A DNA stretch of 7,901 nucleotides from CAVPHV01 sp964465915 (GCA_964465915.1 CAYXMJ010000148.1:1-7901), one strand, 5' to 3'. Shown: positions 1 through 6,488, counted from the first letter of the stretch. Notes: generated by a model from the letters alone, not told the origin. A program made the numbers and translations.

Positions 1-145
1 GCATACCAAGCTTCCCTCTTGCGTTCACCACTACTCCCCGACCGCCACCCCCCCTAGAGCCAGAGTGCTCAAATGGTCGCCTGTCAGGGGCGAGCGAATC
101 GGCGCAGCAAGACGACCGACGCCTGGGCTGGGTCAACAGCCGACG
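1..145. other. Left-edge sequence downstream of the ProA-like gene, no gene seen
   Basis: I see no credible coding frame here; the open frames crossing it are antisense to the ProA-like gene. A small inverted repeat, GGCTG/CAGCC with a 6-nt loop at 126-141, lies just past the ProA-like stop codon but has no T-run, so it is at most a weak terminator. A run of C at 48-54 is the only other visible feature. Confidence 0.4.
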
Positions 146-1645
146 CTACCGCCCGATGTCGGGATCGCCTTGCGTGACTCGGGTGCGGATGGTGAACGCT
201 GAATCGCCCGAGAGCACGCCGCCGCGGCCGAACAGGCGGCCGAATTGCCAGTTGGAGAGCCCCAACTCCGGCTTGTCGAGGGCATACTGGCCGTCGACCC
301 AGCGGGTGAAGCCGTTGCCGACAAAGGGGGCATCGACGGTATCGAAGAACCGCTGGTGCTCCGTCGGATTCGACGAGATCAGGCTGGCTGCGAACTTGGG
401 GCTCTGGGTATTGAACAGGTCGACCGCCTGGTCGACCGAGTGGACGATCTTGAGGGTGACCTCGGGGCTGTCCTCCCACTCCCATTCGTGGCCGAGGCGG
501 TTCGGAGCGATCGTTTCGGTCCGAGGCTCTGCAACCGGACCTTCGGCTCGTCTGATGTTGGCCGTCTCAAACCACGCTGCAGGAATCAGGCCCTCGTCAC
601 CGGCGGCAACATGGAGCTTCGCTGGCGCACCGCGCCGCTCCCCGGCTCGCTCGAACGCGGCCAGGAACACGGGGACGAGTTCGCCCGCCCGCGACGCCAC
701 GATGCAGCAGGTATTGAGCGTGTTGCACACCTTGCGGTCGAGCGAGTGATAGACGGCGAGCCCGAAGGCTTCGGCGTCGGCCGACTCGCCGGCGACGATC
801 CAGGCACCACCCGTGCCGTGCAGGCTGACCGGAATGCCGGCTTGGCGGGCCACGGCGCCCAACTGCGCCACGGCGCCACCCGACCCGCGGGCCACCGCCA
901 GGCCCAGACGAGAATCGGAGAACATCGCCCAACCGGCCGCCCGCGACGGCGCATCAACCAGTGAGGCCGCTCCCGGAGGCAGATCGGCCGCGGCAAGCGC
1001 GGGGTCGAGGGCGTGCTCCACGATGGCACGAGCCGTTCCCAGCGCATCAGAGCCGATCCGAAACACCACGGTGTTGCCGCCGCGCAGCACGCCGGTGGCA
1101 TCGGCGAACACATTGGGCCGTCCTTCGAACACAAACCCCACAACCCCGAGCCCGGCCTTGATCTGATCAACCCGCCACCCGTCGTGGGCAATGGTCTCGG
1201 TGACTGCGCCGCGGCCCGAGCCCGCCCGGGCCCAGGTTCTGAGGCCTTCGACCATGTCGCCCCGCATCACATCGGAGAGAACGAGCCGGGTGCTGGAGCG
1301 GCCGCGCCGGCGAGCCTGTTCGACGTCGGCGGCGTTGGCAGCGGCGATGGGAGCAAAGGCATCATCGTCGGCGAGGAAGTCGGCGAATGCCTCGTAGAAC
1401 GCAGTGATCTGTTCGTCGGTGACCGTTCCCATCTGGGCAAAGGCGGTCCAGGCCGCGCCGACTGCGCCGGCTGCGACATCCCAGTCGGCGGCCGGGATGT
1501 GGAGCAGCGCCCCGGTGTCCTGAACCACGACGAGACGATCGCCGGGCTGGAACGCCGCTGCGAGGTCAGGCGGAACAGAGACGACCTTGTCACCGCCGTA
1601 GATGATGGGCATGCCTGCTTCGAGATGGGTAAGACGCTCGCTCAT
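146..1645 (-). CDS. proA: Gamma-glutamyl phosphate reductase (glutamate-5-semialdehyde dehydrogenase) family protein with N-terminal extension
   Basis: This 499-aa protein belongs to the ProA branch of the aldehyde dehydrogenase superfamily. ProA reduces gamma-glutamyl phosphate to glutamate-5-semialdehyde with NADPH in cytosolic proline synthesis. Visible signatures are EGRPNV at 174-179 (ProA: ESRPNV) followed by a GGN turn at 189-191, the catalytic cysteine C307 in RKVCNTLNT, the motif near 384-401 ending TLKIV, and the C-terminal FTRWVDGQ at 446-453 with LGLSN at 461-465. Classical ProA has about 415-430 residues; here ProA homology starts near residue 66, so about 65 N-terminal residues are extra, with a strand-rich stretch (GDRLVVVQD, 35-43). 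The frame stays open back to 1807, but that would run into the divergent methyltransferase, so ATG 1645 is chosen; ATG 1612 is an alternative that still keeps most of the extension. No proB is nearby. The family is secure; the substrate is less so because of the extension and orphan context. Confidence 0.85.
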   Translation of the reverse strand: MSERLTHLEAGMPIIYGGDKVVSVPPDLAAAFQPGDRLVVVQDTGALLHIPAADWDVAAGAVGAAWTAFAQMGTVTDEQITAFYEAFADFLADDDAFAPIAAANAADVEQARRRGRSSTRLVLSDVMRGDMVEGLRTWARAGSGRGAVTETIAHDGWRVDQIKAGLGVVGFVFEGRPNVFADATGVLRGGNTVVFRIGSDALGTARAIVEHALDPALAAADLPPGAASLVDAPSRAAGWAMFSDSRLGLAVARGSGGAVAQLGAVARQAGIPVSLHGTGGAWIVAGESADAEAFGLAVYHSLDRKVCNTLNTCCIVASRAGELVPVFLAAFERAGERRGAPAKLHVAAGDEGLIPAAWFETANIRRAEGPVAEPRTETIAPNRLGHEWEWEDSPEVTLKIVHSVDQAVDLFNTQSPKFAASLISSNPTEHQRFFDTVDAPFVGNGFTRWVDGQYALDKPELGLSNWQFGRLFGRGGVLSGDSAFTIRTRVTQGDPDIGR

Positions 1646-1653
1646 GGGCGGCA

Positions 1654-1659
1654 AGGGTA
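1654..1659 (-). promoter_or_regulatory. Possible -10 hexamer of the ProA-like gene
   Basis: On the minus strand TACCCT (TAnnnT type) lies 8 nt before ATG 1645. No Shine-Dalgarno sequence and no good -35 are visible. If used, the transcript would start at or within a few bases of the start codon. A six-base match is weak evidence by itself. Confidence 0.25.
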
Positions 1660-1690
1660 CCCGCAGGGCGCCTCCGTTGGGACGCCGCCG

Positions 1691-1696
1691 TAGAAT
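1691..1696 (+). promoter_or_regulatory. Putative -10 (TAGAAT) for a leaderless methyltransferase mRNA
   Basis: TAGAAT ends 6 nt before ATG 1703, the distance at which the A of the start codon becomes the expected transcription start. There is no purine-rich ribosome binding site in the gap (CCGACG) or just upstream, and no clear -35. This fits the leaderless start layout common in Actinomycetota. Confidence 0.45.
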
Positions 1697-1702
1697 CCGA
1701 CG

Positions 1703-2542
1703 ATGCGCCCCGACCACGAGATCTACACCCACAGCCACCGCCCCAGCGTCCTGGCGGCACACAGGCGCCGCACGGCCGAGGAAGCGGCGGCCTTCCTGCT
1801 CCCCCATCTCGAGCCCGGAATGGAGGTGCTCGACCTCGGGTGCGGTCCCGGTTCAATCACGATCGGTCTCGCCCGCTATGTCGCCCCCTCGCCGGTAGTC
1901 GGGATCGACCGGGCTCCGGCCGCCATCGACGACGCCACCGCGTATGCCGCAGATCAACGTCTCGACAGCGTTCGCTTCGGACTGGCCGACGTGTACACGC
2001 TGCCCTTTGCGGCGGAGAGTTTCGACGTGGTGTACGCCCACCAGCTGCTCCAGCATCTCGCCGACCCGGTGGCGGCCCTGCGCGAGGCGGCGCGGGTGTT
2101 GCGACCGGGCGGCTACATCGCGGTGCGCGACGCCGACTACGGGACGATGACGCATCATCCCAACGACCCAATGATCGACCGCTGGCTGGAGGTGTATCGC
2201 GCGGTGGCCCGCGCCAACGGTGGTGAGCCGGACGCCGGACGCCATCTCCTCGAATGGGTGCTCGCCGCCGGCTTCGACCACATCCAGGCGGGCGCCTCGA
2301 GCTGGGTATTCGCCTCGGCCGACGACCGCGGCTGGTGGGCCGACCTGTGGGCAGACCGAAGCGACCCGCAGCCCGACGGTGCGGGCGGGTTGACACCGTA
2401 CGCGCTGCGGACCGAGGAACTCGGCGTCGCCACCCGCGACGACCTCGTCGCCTTCGCCGCAGCCTTCCGCAACTGGGCAGACCAGCCGGCCGGATGGTTC
2501 GCCTTCATCCACGGGGAAGTGCTGGCCTCGAAGCCTGCCTAG
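1703..2542 (+). CDS. Class I SAM-dependent methyltransferase
   Basis: This 279-aa cytosolic protein is a Rossmann-fold methyltransferase of the UbiE/Methyltransf_11 type, moving a methyl group from S-adenosylmethionine to an unknown acceptor. Motif I is EVLDLGCGPGS at 41-51 (SAM-binding glycine loop). The acidic end of strand 2 is D69 in VVGIDR. ADVYTLPF at 95-102 is the adenine-contacting motif II region, and FDVVYAHQLLQHL at 107-119 with RVLRPGGYI at 131-139 are the strand 4 and post-motif III elements. The C-terminal third (about 180-279) is tryptophan-rich and probably forms the acceptor lid. Start ATG 1703 is supported by the N-terminal conservation pattern and by the TAGAAT hexamer just upstream. 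It is divergent from the ProA-like gene with a 57-bp gap, so a shared control region is possible. Small-molecule methylation (quinone, lipid or secondary metabolite) is the usual role; the substrate cannot be read from the sequence. Confidence 0.88.
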   Translation: MRPDHEIYTHSHRPSVLAAHRRRTAEEAAAFLLPHLEPGMEVLDLGCGPGSITIGLARYVAPSPVVGIDRAPAAIDDATAYAADQRLDSVRFGLADVYTLPFAAESFDVVYAHQLLQHLADPVAALREAARVLRPGGYIAVRDADYGTMTHHPNDPMIDRWLEVYRAVARANGGEPDAGRHLLEWVLAAGFDHIQAGASSWVFASADDRGWWADLWADRSDPQPDGAGGLTPYALRTEELGVATRDDLVAFAAAFRNWADQPAGWFAFIHGEVLASKPA

Positions 2543-2639
2543 GTGCGCTTCCCACAGACATGTTGACCCTCGCTTGCAGAGAGCGCCCAAGCCGCTGTCG
2601 TCCGATCCGACACGGAGAGCGGCGACCCCCGATCAAGGC

Positions 2640-2655
2640 CGCACCCATCGGTGCG
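2640..2655 (+). terminator. GC-rich hairpin downstream of the methyltransferase
   Basis: CGCACC and GGTGCG form a perfect 6-bp stem around a CATC loop, about 100 nt after the methyltransferase stop. Only two T residues follow, so it is not a canonical intrinsic terminator; it could slow polymerase or stabilise the 3' end. A looser nested inverted repeat (CCGCT...AGCGG, 2592-2622) lies a little upstream. Confidence 0.22.
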
Positions 2656-2732
2656 TTCGGCGTGGCTTTGGCAACGGTGCACTATCGCCGGTGTTTGGTG
2701 ATCGGCGTGGGTGCCGGGTGTGACGTCGAGGG

Positions 2733-2766
2733 TGTAGACAGGACGCATGCATTATGTAGACTGCGT
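2733..2766 (+). repeat. Direct and inverted repeats over the TA promoter, possible antitoxin operator
   Basis: The heptamer TGTAGAC occurs at 2733-2739 and again at 2755-2761, a 22-bp period or about two helical turns. ACGCA at 2743-2747 and TGCGT at 2762-2766 form an inverted repeat that brackets the -10. Ribbon-helix-helix antitoxins usually repress their own promoter by binding such short repeats, so this is a reasonable operator candidate. The repeats are short and the assignment is inferred from position. Confidence 0.35.
2735..2762 (+). promoter_or_regulatory. Promoter of the mazEF-type operon
   Basis: TAGACA at 2735-2740 matches the -35 consensus TTGACA at five of six positions. A 16-nt spacer separates it from TAGACT at 2757-2762, a TAnnnT-type -10. 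The antitoxin ATG begins 6 nt after the -10, so the transcript is predicted to be leaderless. There is no Shine-Dalgarno sequence before the ATG. Confidence 0.55.
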
Positions 2767-2768
2767 GT

Positions 2769-3005
2769 ATGGGGACTACGACGATCCGAGTGGACACCGA
2801 CACCCACGCTCGCCTACTCGCCTTGAGCCAAGCGACCGGGGCATCGCTCATCGACACGGTTCGCGACGCCGCAGAAGCGCTCCGACGGCAACGCTTTGCC
2901 CATCAGGTGGCCGCCGAGCTCGCTGAACTCCGAGAGGACCCTGAGGCATGGCAGGCTTACCTCACCGAAGCGGATGACACGTCGGTGAGAGATGCCATCG
3001 GTTGA
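2769..3005 (+). CDS. MazE-type ribbon-helix-helix antitoxin
   Basis: This 78-aa protein is the antitoxin partner of the downstream MazF-family toxin. The N-terminus (TTTIRVDTDTH, 3-13) is the beta strand of a ribbon-helix-helix DNA-binding domain, followed by two predicted helices (about 11-23 and 27-45, the second with DTVRDAAEALRR). The acidic C-terminus with W61, Y64 and L65 (PEAWQAYLTEAD, 58-69) resembles the toxin-binding tail of antitoxins paired with actinobacterial MazF proteins. Its stop lies inside the toxin gene (14-nt overlap), which implies translational coupling. Expected role: it neutralises the toxin by binding and represses the operon, being degraded faster than the toxin. 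Start ATG 2769 is the first codon after a good promoter and fits the family N-terminus exactly. The toxin-antitoxin pairing is clear from gene order and the C-terminal motif; the precise antitoxin subfamily is not assigned. Confidence 0.85.
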   Translation: MGTTTIRVDTDTHARLLALSQATGASLIDTVRDAAEALRRQRFAHQVAAELAELREDPEAWQAYLTEADDTSVRDAIG

Positions 3006-3330
3006 TGACCTCTGGCTCGCCGACTTCGGAGTGCCACATCCCGGTGAGCCGGCCGCGCACCGCCCAGCGTTGATCGTTGGTCCCCCCGATACTTTCGGTC
3101 CTGGGTTTCCGTTCGTGATCGTCGTCCCGCTGACGACGGCCCGGCGCGGCCTCTCACTCCACGTCGAAGTGGAGGCCGGCGCCGACACTGGTCTCGACAC
3201 CACCAGCTACGTCCAGTGCGAGCTGATCCGCTCGATCAACCGCAACCGACTTGTCCTTCGCCTCGGCGCCGTTGGACCAGACACCAGCGCCCAGGTCAGA
3301 ACGGTCATCAAGACGCTGCTCAACCACTGA
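2992..3330 (+). CDS. mazF: MazF/PemK-family endoribonuclease toxin
   Basis: This 112-aa protein has the length and motif order of MazF toxins, cytosolic RNases that cut mRNA or tRNA at short sequences. LWLADFG at 7-13 corresponds to the family's G-D/L-V-W-L-V-D/A-F opening, though the usual R-G-D is replaced by VDDL. HRPALIV at 23-29 contains the conserved arginine-proline (R24, P25), and VIVVPLTT at 42-49 contains the conserved threonine of the active-site region. YVQCELIRSINRNRL at 73-87 matches the later conserved block, and the C-terminal helix (about 97-110) is typical. ATG 2992 overlaps the antitoxin end by 14 nt and has GGTGA just upstream at 2984-2988. The cleavage sequence cannot be predicted. 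The variant start of the first motif is worth noting but falls within family variation. Confidence 0.92.
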   Translation: MPSVDDLWLADFGVPHPGEPAAHRPALIVGPPDTFGPGFPFVIVVPLTTARRGLSLHVEVEAGADTGLDTTSYVQCELIRSINRNRLVLRLGAVGPDTSAQVRTVIKTLLNH

Positions 3331-3478
3331 CCGGCACCCACCAATGCAAGTCCGAGTCATCTACGAGGTCCTCGAAGACAACGAGACCGGTCTGATTCAC
3401 CGAGTACAACACCGCCGCGACGTCTACCGACCACGCCGAGCAGACCACACCCGTAGGTGCCCGATAGCTGTGAAGGGG

Positions 3479-3503
3479 CGCTGCGGGAGTTGGTTCCGTA
3501 GCG
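3479..3503 (+). terminator. Hairpin between convergent mazF and the FHA-TIR gene
   Basis: A 10-bp stem with two G-U pairs (3479-3488 with 3494-3503) encloses a 5-nt loop, in the 241-bp gap between the mazF stop and the FHA-TIR stop. The wobble pairs make it stable only when read as plus-strand RNA, which suits the toxin-antitoxin transcript. No T-tract follows, so intrinsic termination is uncertain. No other gene is supported in this gap. Confidence 0.3.
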
Positions 3504-3571
3504 TTGAGAGGTCCAGTACTCCCGACGCAGAATCTCGCTGCACCCAGAGACGAATGCCGGAGCGGCGCGAC

Positions 3572-5002
3572 TTAGCTCGCTTGCAGCGCCTTGCGGCGGG
3601 CAGCGCGCCGAAAGGCGACTCCAGCGACGAGGAGTGCCAGCGAGGCCAGGAACGCCGGCATCACGTACGCGCTGGAAATGATCGCATCTGCCGCCTCTCT
3701 CCAGGCCTCGGTGACAACATCGGGGTCCGGATTCCTGCCGGCGAGAGCGTCGAAGAACTCTCCCATGCTCCCGAACGCGCCGATGAGTCTGGTGACCATC
3801 CACACGATGCTCGCAACGAGGCCGGCTATGCCCAAGACCAGGAGCGTCGTTCCGATCCAGCGCATCGGCGATGGCCGTGGCTTCACGGATGCGCCTCGCG
3901 CCAGCGCGTCGAGTGTGAGCGAAAGGTCTTCGACCTCGCTGCCACCGATCCACTCCCCAACCTCGCTGAAGTCCATCAGCTGGCGGCCGAGGTAGAGCCC
4001 GAGTCGTTCTTGTATCGCCTGCGGACTGGTCCGCTCCACGACCAGCCCGAGAATCGGTCTGTCGCTATTGCGGGCAAGCTGCAACTCGGCGTCGACCCAC
4101 TGAGACTGGAGCGTCGCCGGTGAGACGACCGCCAACACCACTGAGCTTCCGGCGACTGCAGCAGAAATGCGACGCCCCCACTGCTGGCCGGGCTGCAGGT
4201 CGTGCTGGTCAAACCACACCTGCCATCCCTCGGCCTGAAGAGCGCTGCTGATCCGATGAACAGCAGCCTGGTCCTCGGAGGCGTAGCTGATGAACACGGA
4301 CCGCCACGAGGCTTGACCTGAGCCACTCTCAACCGGGTGGGTCACCGGCATCACGGTGGTGTCGGCGGCAGATGGCTGGGCTGTGCTCGTCAGTCGAATG
4401 TGCACGACGGTCTTCCCGATGCGGACGACATCGCCGTCCTCGAGATTCACCGCGTCGATGAGCCGGTCGCCGTTGACATCCGTGCCGTTGGTCGAGCCCA
4501 GGTCTCTGACGCGGAGATACCCACCTTCCCACTCGAAGACCGCGTGCTGGCTGCTCGCATAAGCGTCATCAACTCTGAGGTCCGCGTCCTCACCGCGTCC
4601 AACGGCGACGGCAGCGCGTGGCATGTCGAATATCCTCTCGCCGTCGGTTCCGGTGAGGACGAGTTGCGCCGACCCATCACGAGGTTCTTGCTCCACCACG
4701 GGGACCGGCGGAGTAGCCTCCGAAGGCGGCCGGTACCGCGGAGGGAGAGATGCCACCGGGGCCTGGGCTCCCAGACGCTTTCCTTGCAGGCGTTCGTATC
4801 GCGAGGAACCAGGTTGAGGTGCGAGGAGAAAGCCGGCCAACGCAAAGGGGCTGATGAAGATCCCAAGCACACCCCAGGCGGTGTGATTCCCGGTGAAGAG
4901 GCGCACCAGCCCCCAGATCCAAACGATGGTCAACACCACGGCAATCGCAAATAGCACGGCCAACGTTGCCGCCGTCTGGTCTGCCGTCAGCGGACTGTCC
5001 AC
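3572..5002 (-). CDS. Membrane-anchored FHA-TIR domain protein
   Basis: This 476-aa protein joins a phosphothreonine-binding module to a TIR domain between two pairs of membrane helices. Helices fall near 11-33 and 42-61. The FHA domain covers about 112-205, with GRG at 135-137 (binding arginine R136), S150-x2-H153, and LGSTNGT at 168-174 (N172). A linker at 206-232 includes a DTTVMP threonine motif. The TIR domain covers about 233-365: VFISYASED at 236-244, the BB-loop region WQVWFDQHDLQPG at 260-272, and W302-x3-E306, where E306 aligns with the catalytic glutamate of NAD-cleaving TIRs. Helices three and four lie near 383-403 and 441-463, before a basic tail RRAARRK that puts the C-terminus inside, leaving FHA and TIR cytosolic. 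GTG 5002 is chosen because AGGAGG lies 7 nt before it. Bacterial TIRs often act in immunity by consuming NAD+ or making cyclic ADP-ribose signals. Whether this one is an enzyme or an adaptor is unknown. Confidence 0.9.
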   Translation of the reverse strand: MDSPLTADQTAATLAVLFAIAVVLTIVWIWGLVRLFTGNHTAWGVLGIFISPFALAGFLLAPQPGSSRYERLQGKRLGAQAPVASLPPRYRPPSEATPPVPVVEQEPRDGSAQLVLTGTDGERIFDMPRAAVAVGRGEDADLRVDDAYASSQHAVFEWEGGYLRVRDLGSTNGTDVNGDRLIDAVNLEDGDVVRIGKTVVHIRLTSTAQPSAADTTVMPVTHPVESGSGQASWRSVFISYASEDQAAVHRISSALQAEGWQVWFDQHDLQPGQQWGRRISAAVAGSSVVLAVVSPATLQSQWVDAELQLARNSDRPILGLVVERTSPQAIQERLGLYLGRQLMDFSEVGEWIGGSEVEDLSLTLDALARGASVKPRPSPMRWIGTTLLVLGIAGLVASIVWMVTRLIGAFGSMGEFFDALAGRNPDPDVVTEAWREAADAIISSAYVMPAFLASLALLVAGVAFRRAARRKALQAS

Positions 5003-5009
5003 AGCGCAT

Positions 5010-5015
5010 CCTCCT
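5010..5015 (-). promoter_or_regulatory. Strong Shine-Dalgarno of the FHA-TIR gene
   Basis: On the minus strand AGGAGG sits 7 nt before GTG 5002. It decides the start, because the overlapping ATG at 5007-5009 is in another frame. A short inverted repeat, AACCG/CGGTT with a 6-nt loop at 5025-5040, lies about 22-38 nt upstream of the GTG and might be a leader hairpin or an operator. Confidence 0.75.
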
Positions 5016-5119
5016 GCAGGAGCGAACCGACTGAGCGGTTGGCTTCAGCGTGATCTCTCCATGCGATGCTACTCCAGGCGAACTCATGGATCCGGGCGAA
5101 ATAGAAGCATCACCCTCCT

Positions 5120-5392
5120 CTAGACGAACTCCACCGCTCCGGCGCGCAGGCTGAGATCCTCCACAAAGGAGCCCCGCCACAGATCCACCGCCCGTTCCCA
5201 AGATGGCGCCGCCCCATGCTGATCAGCCGCCGTGGCGGCGAGCTGCTCGAACTCGACGGTGTCAACCCACACCTCAGAGCACGACTCGAGGGAGAGCTTG
5301 TCGCGGTCCGCCAGCACAAACCGGGAATCGGATGGGGAATCGGACAGCACCTTGCGCAACACAGAAAGGACGTGACGCAGGTTTCGTGGATG
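5120..5392 (-). pseudogene. Truncated BTAD/SARP-type transcriptional activator remnant
   Basis: The translation carries the start of a bacterial transcriptional activator domain (BTAD), as in SARP/AfsR and large LuxR-type regulators. Recognisable parts are the linker LRHVLSVLRKVLSD joining the winged helix to BTAD, FVLADRDKLSLE, VWVDTVEFEQL, and WERAVDLWRGSFVEDLSL. Full BTADs run about 140 residues as TPR-like helices; this one ends at a TAG (5120-5122) soon after the WRG helix. Upstream the frame is open only to a stop at 5465-5467, and the expected winged-helix DNA-binding domain is missing in every frame. GTG 5362 would give an 80-aa product lacking both ends. I therefore call it a gene fragment truncated on both sides. 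It probably has no function unless the short product is made. Confidence 0.6.
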
Positions 5393-5511
5393 CTGAAACC
5401 GGAATCGAGCAGGTCCTTGCCGATGGTGGCGACATGACGGCGATCGGCGCCATGCTGTCCGAGATCAGGGCCAAATACGGTGACGAGGAGCAACCCCCGG
5501 TCGAGCAATGA
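5386..5511 (+). CDS. Short ORF or 3' fragment of an unidentified small protein
   Basis: From GTG 5386 the plus frame encodes about 41 residues with a protein-like, acidic helical composition (GIEQVLADGG, then TAIGAMLSEIRAKYGDEE) and a TGA at 5509-5511. Third codon positions are mostly G or C, as in the confident genes. The stretch upstream in this frame is antisense to the BTAD fragment and does not look like protein, so the true 5' end is either this GTG (weak AGG 4 nt before) or lost. It could be a real microprotein or the C-terminus of a gene cut by the same rearrangement that truncated the BTAD fragment. I do not recognise the family. Confidence 0.3.
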   Translation: MDAETGIEQVLADGGDMTAIGAMLSEIRAKYGDEEQPPVEQ

Positions 5512-5838
5512 CGGCGCACCGATAGCCCCGGCTGCCTGCCGGAGTTCTAGTCACACGCCCGACACTTCGTTGTCGAAATCAAACCGAGTGGGGCCCGGCA
5601 GGACTCGAATCCGAGCCTGCTCACAGCACTCGGCGACGGATCGAGCGTACATATCGCTCACCGGCCCGAGCGATCTCGCGCACCCGCAAGCGCCCAGTAC
5701 CCGGCAGGGAGGGCCCACCGATGTGGCACTACGCTCGTCACGATCAACGTTCATCGCCAGCCCGGTCGCGAGCGCACGATGTGAGGACATAGGGAGATCG
5801 GGGGCACCGTCGCGCTGGCGCCCACCGAAGCGCGCCGT
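5512..5838. other. About 330 bp without a convincing gene
   Basis: The only notable frame is minus-strand 5551-5790 (79 codons, ATG at 5790). Its product is rich in cysteine and arginine at the start, its last part (ARIRVLPGPTRFDFDNEV) reads more like protein, and it has no ribosome binding site or recognisable domain. A segment near 5589-5622 looks superficially like a reversed tRNA T-arm but does not fold as a tRNA. With the BTAD fragment next to it, I read this as degraded intergenic sequence. Confidence 0.4.
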
Positions 5839-6459
5839 TCAGACGGGTAGGTCGGGCTCGTCGATTGCTCCAAGAGCGTCGTCAAGTTCAAGGAACCCCA
5901 GGGTTGCCCACCACAGATGGTCCTCGGGATACACCCCGAAGCCTTTGTGATCCCGTCGCCACCCCCGGTCATGGTATGAATCGACGACCCGTTCCAGATG
6001 CCGTCGCGACGCCTCCAGCTCGATCTGCAGCTGCGCTCGATACACGCTCTGGTCCGGCAGTCCCTGGATCCTGAGGTCGGACAGGCGGCGATCTGCCAAA
6101 TGGCCCAACGCCACCTCATCGGGCCCACCTTGTCGAGACCAGAAACGCACCGACCTGGAGATCCTGTGGTTCCATACCGGCCACGCCGTCGGTCGCCACC
6201 ACCACCGGAGCGGGTACTTGCCAAAACGCAGCAGCGAGACAGTCGCCTCAGCCTGGACCGGACGGGCCTGCCAGGTGACCTCCTCGACAGGAAGATCAAC
6301 GACTAGGGCTAACCAGATCACCTCAACCGCGTCCAGTCCTGCCACGACCTCACCGAACACGTGGGCCTCGACAATCATCGAGTCGCTCCACGACGAGACG
6401 TGGTCATCGAGGTCGCTGGCCACTTGTCGCAGCCGCGCAACAGCGGTGTCGTACTTCAC
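5839..6459 (-). CDS. Conserved hypothetical protein (DUF7711-like)
   Basis: This 206-aa protein has no signal peptide or membrane segment and looks cytosolic. It begins with a helical segment (MKYDTAVARLRQVASDLDDH). A strand-rich core follows, with VIWLALVVDLP at 47-57 and a tryptophan cluster (RWWWRPTAWPVWNH, 85-98) leading to RFWS at 105-108. After a charged helical region (145-165) come GWRRDHKGFG at 166-175 and YPEDHLWW at 177-184. From memory, the WP-x-WNH, RFWS and HKGFG-x-YPEDHLW motifs resemble an actinobacterial family annotated DUF7711; I could not check this. Conserved W, H, D and R residues hint at a binding or catalytic pocket, but no activity is known to me. The start is GTG 6459; a -10-like GAGAAT lies 6 nt upstream and there is no Shine-Dalgarno. 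It is divergent from the second TIR gene with a 168-bp gap. Confidence 0.75.
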   Translation of the reverse strand: MKYDTAVARLRQVASDLDDHVSSWSDSMIVEAHVFGEVVAGLDAVEVIWLALVVDLPVEEVTWQARPVQAEATVSLLRFGKYPLRWWWRPTAWPVWNHRISRSVRFWSRQGGPDEVALGHLADRRLSDLRIQGLPDQSVYRAQLQIELEASRRHLERVVDSYHDRGWRRDHKGFGVYPEDHLWWATLGFLELDDALGAIDEPDLPV

Positions 6460-6488
6460 GATCCCATTCTCGCACCGCTCCGATAAGG

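Noticed and set aside
1013..1693. Plus-strand 226-codon frame inside the ProA-like gene
   Set aside because: It is antisense to a clear ALDH-family protein and shows no domain; a typical GC-rich shadow frame.
146..1807. Longer 553-aa version of the ProA-like protein
   Set aside because: The extra 54 residues overlap the start of the divergent methyltransferase and are arginine/glycine-rich with no family resemblance; ATG 1645 fits better.
1853..2590. Minus-strand 245-codon frame over the methyltransferase
   Set aside because: It lies opposite intact methyltransferase motifs and has no recognisable protein pattern.
3344..4123. Plus-strand frame starting MQVRVIYEVLED just after mazF
   Set aside because: The first 30 residues look protein-like, but the frame runs 550 bp antisense into the FHA-TIR gene and then becomes charge-rich shadow. 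There is no stop before that overlap; at most an eroded fragment.
5589..5660. tRNA-like sequence (reversed GGACTCGAATCC T-arm look-alike)
   Set aside because: The T-stem has two mismatches including the invariant 53-61 pair, the D-loop lacks GG, and no anticodon arm or full acceptor stem forms.
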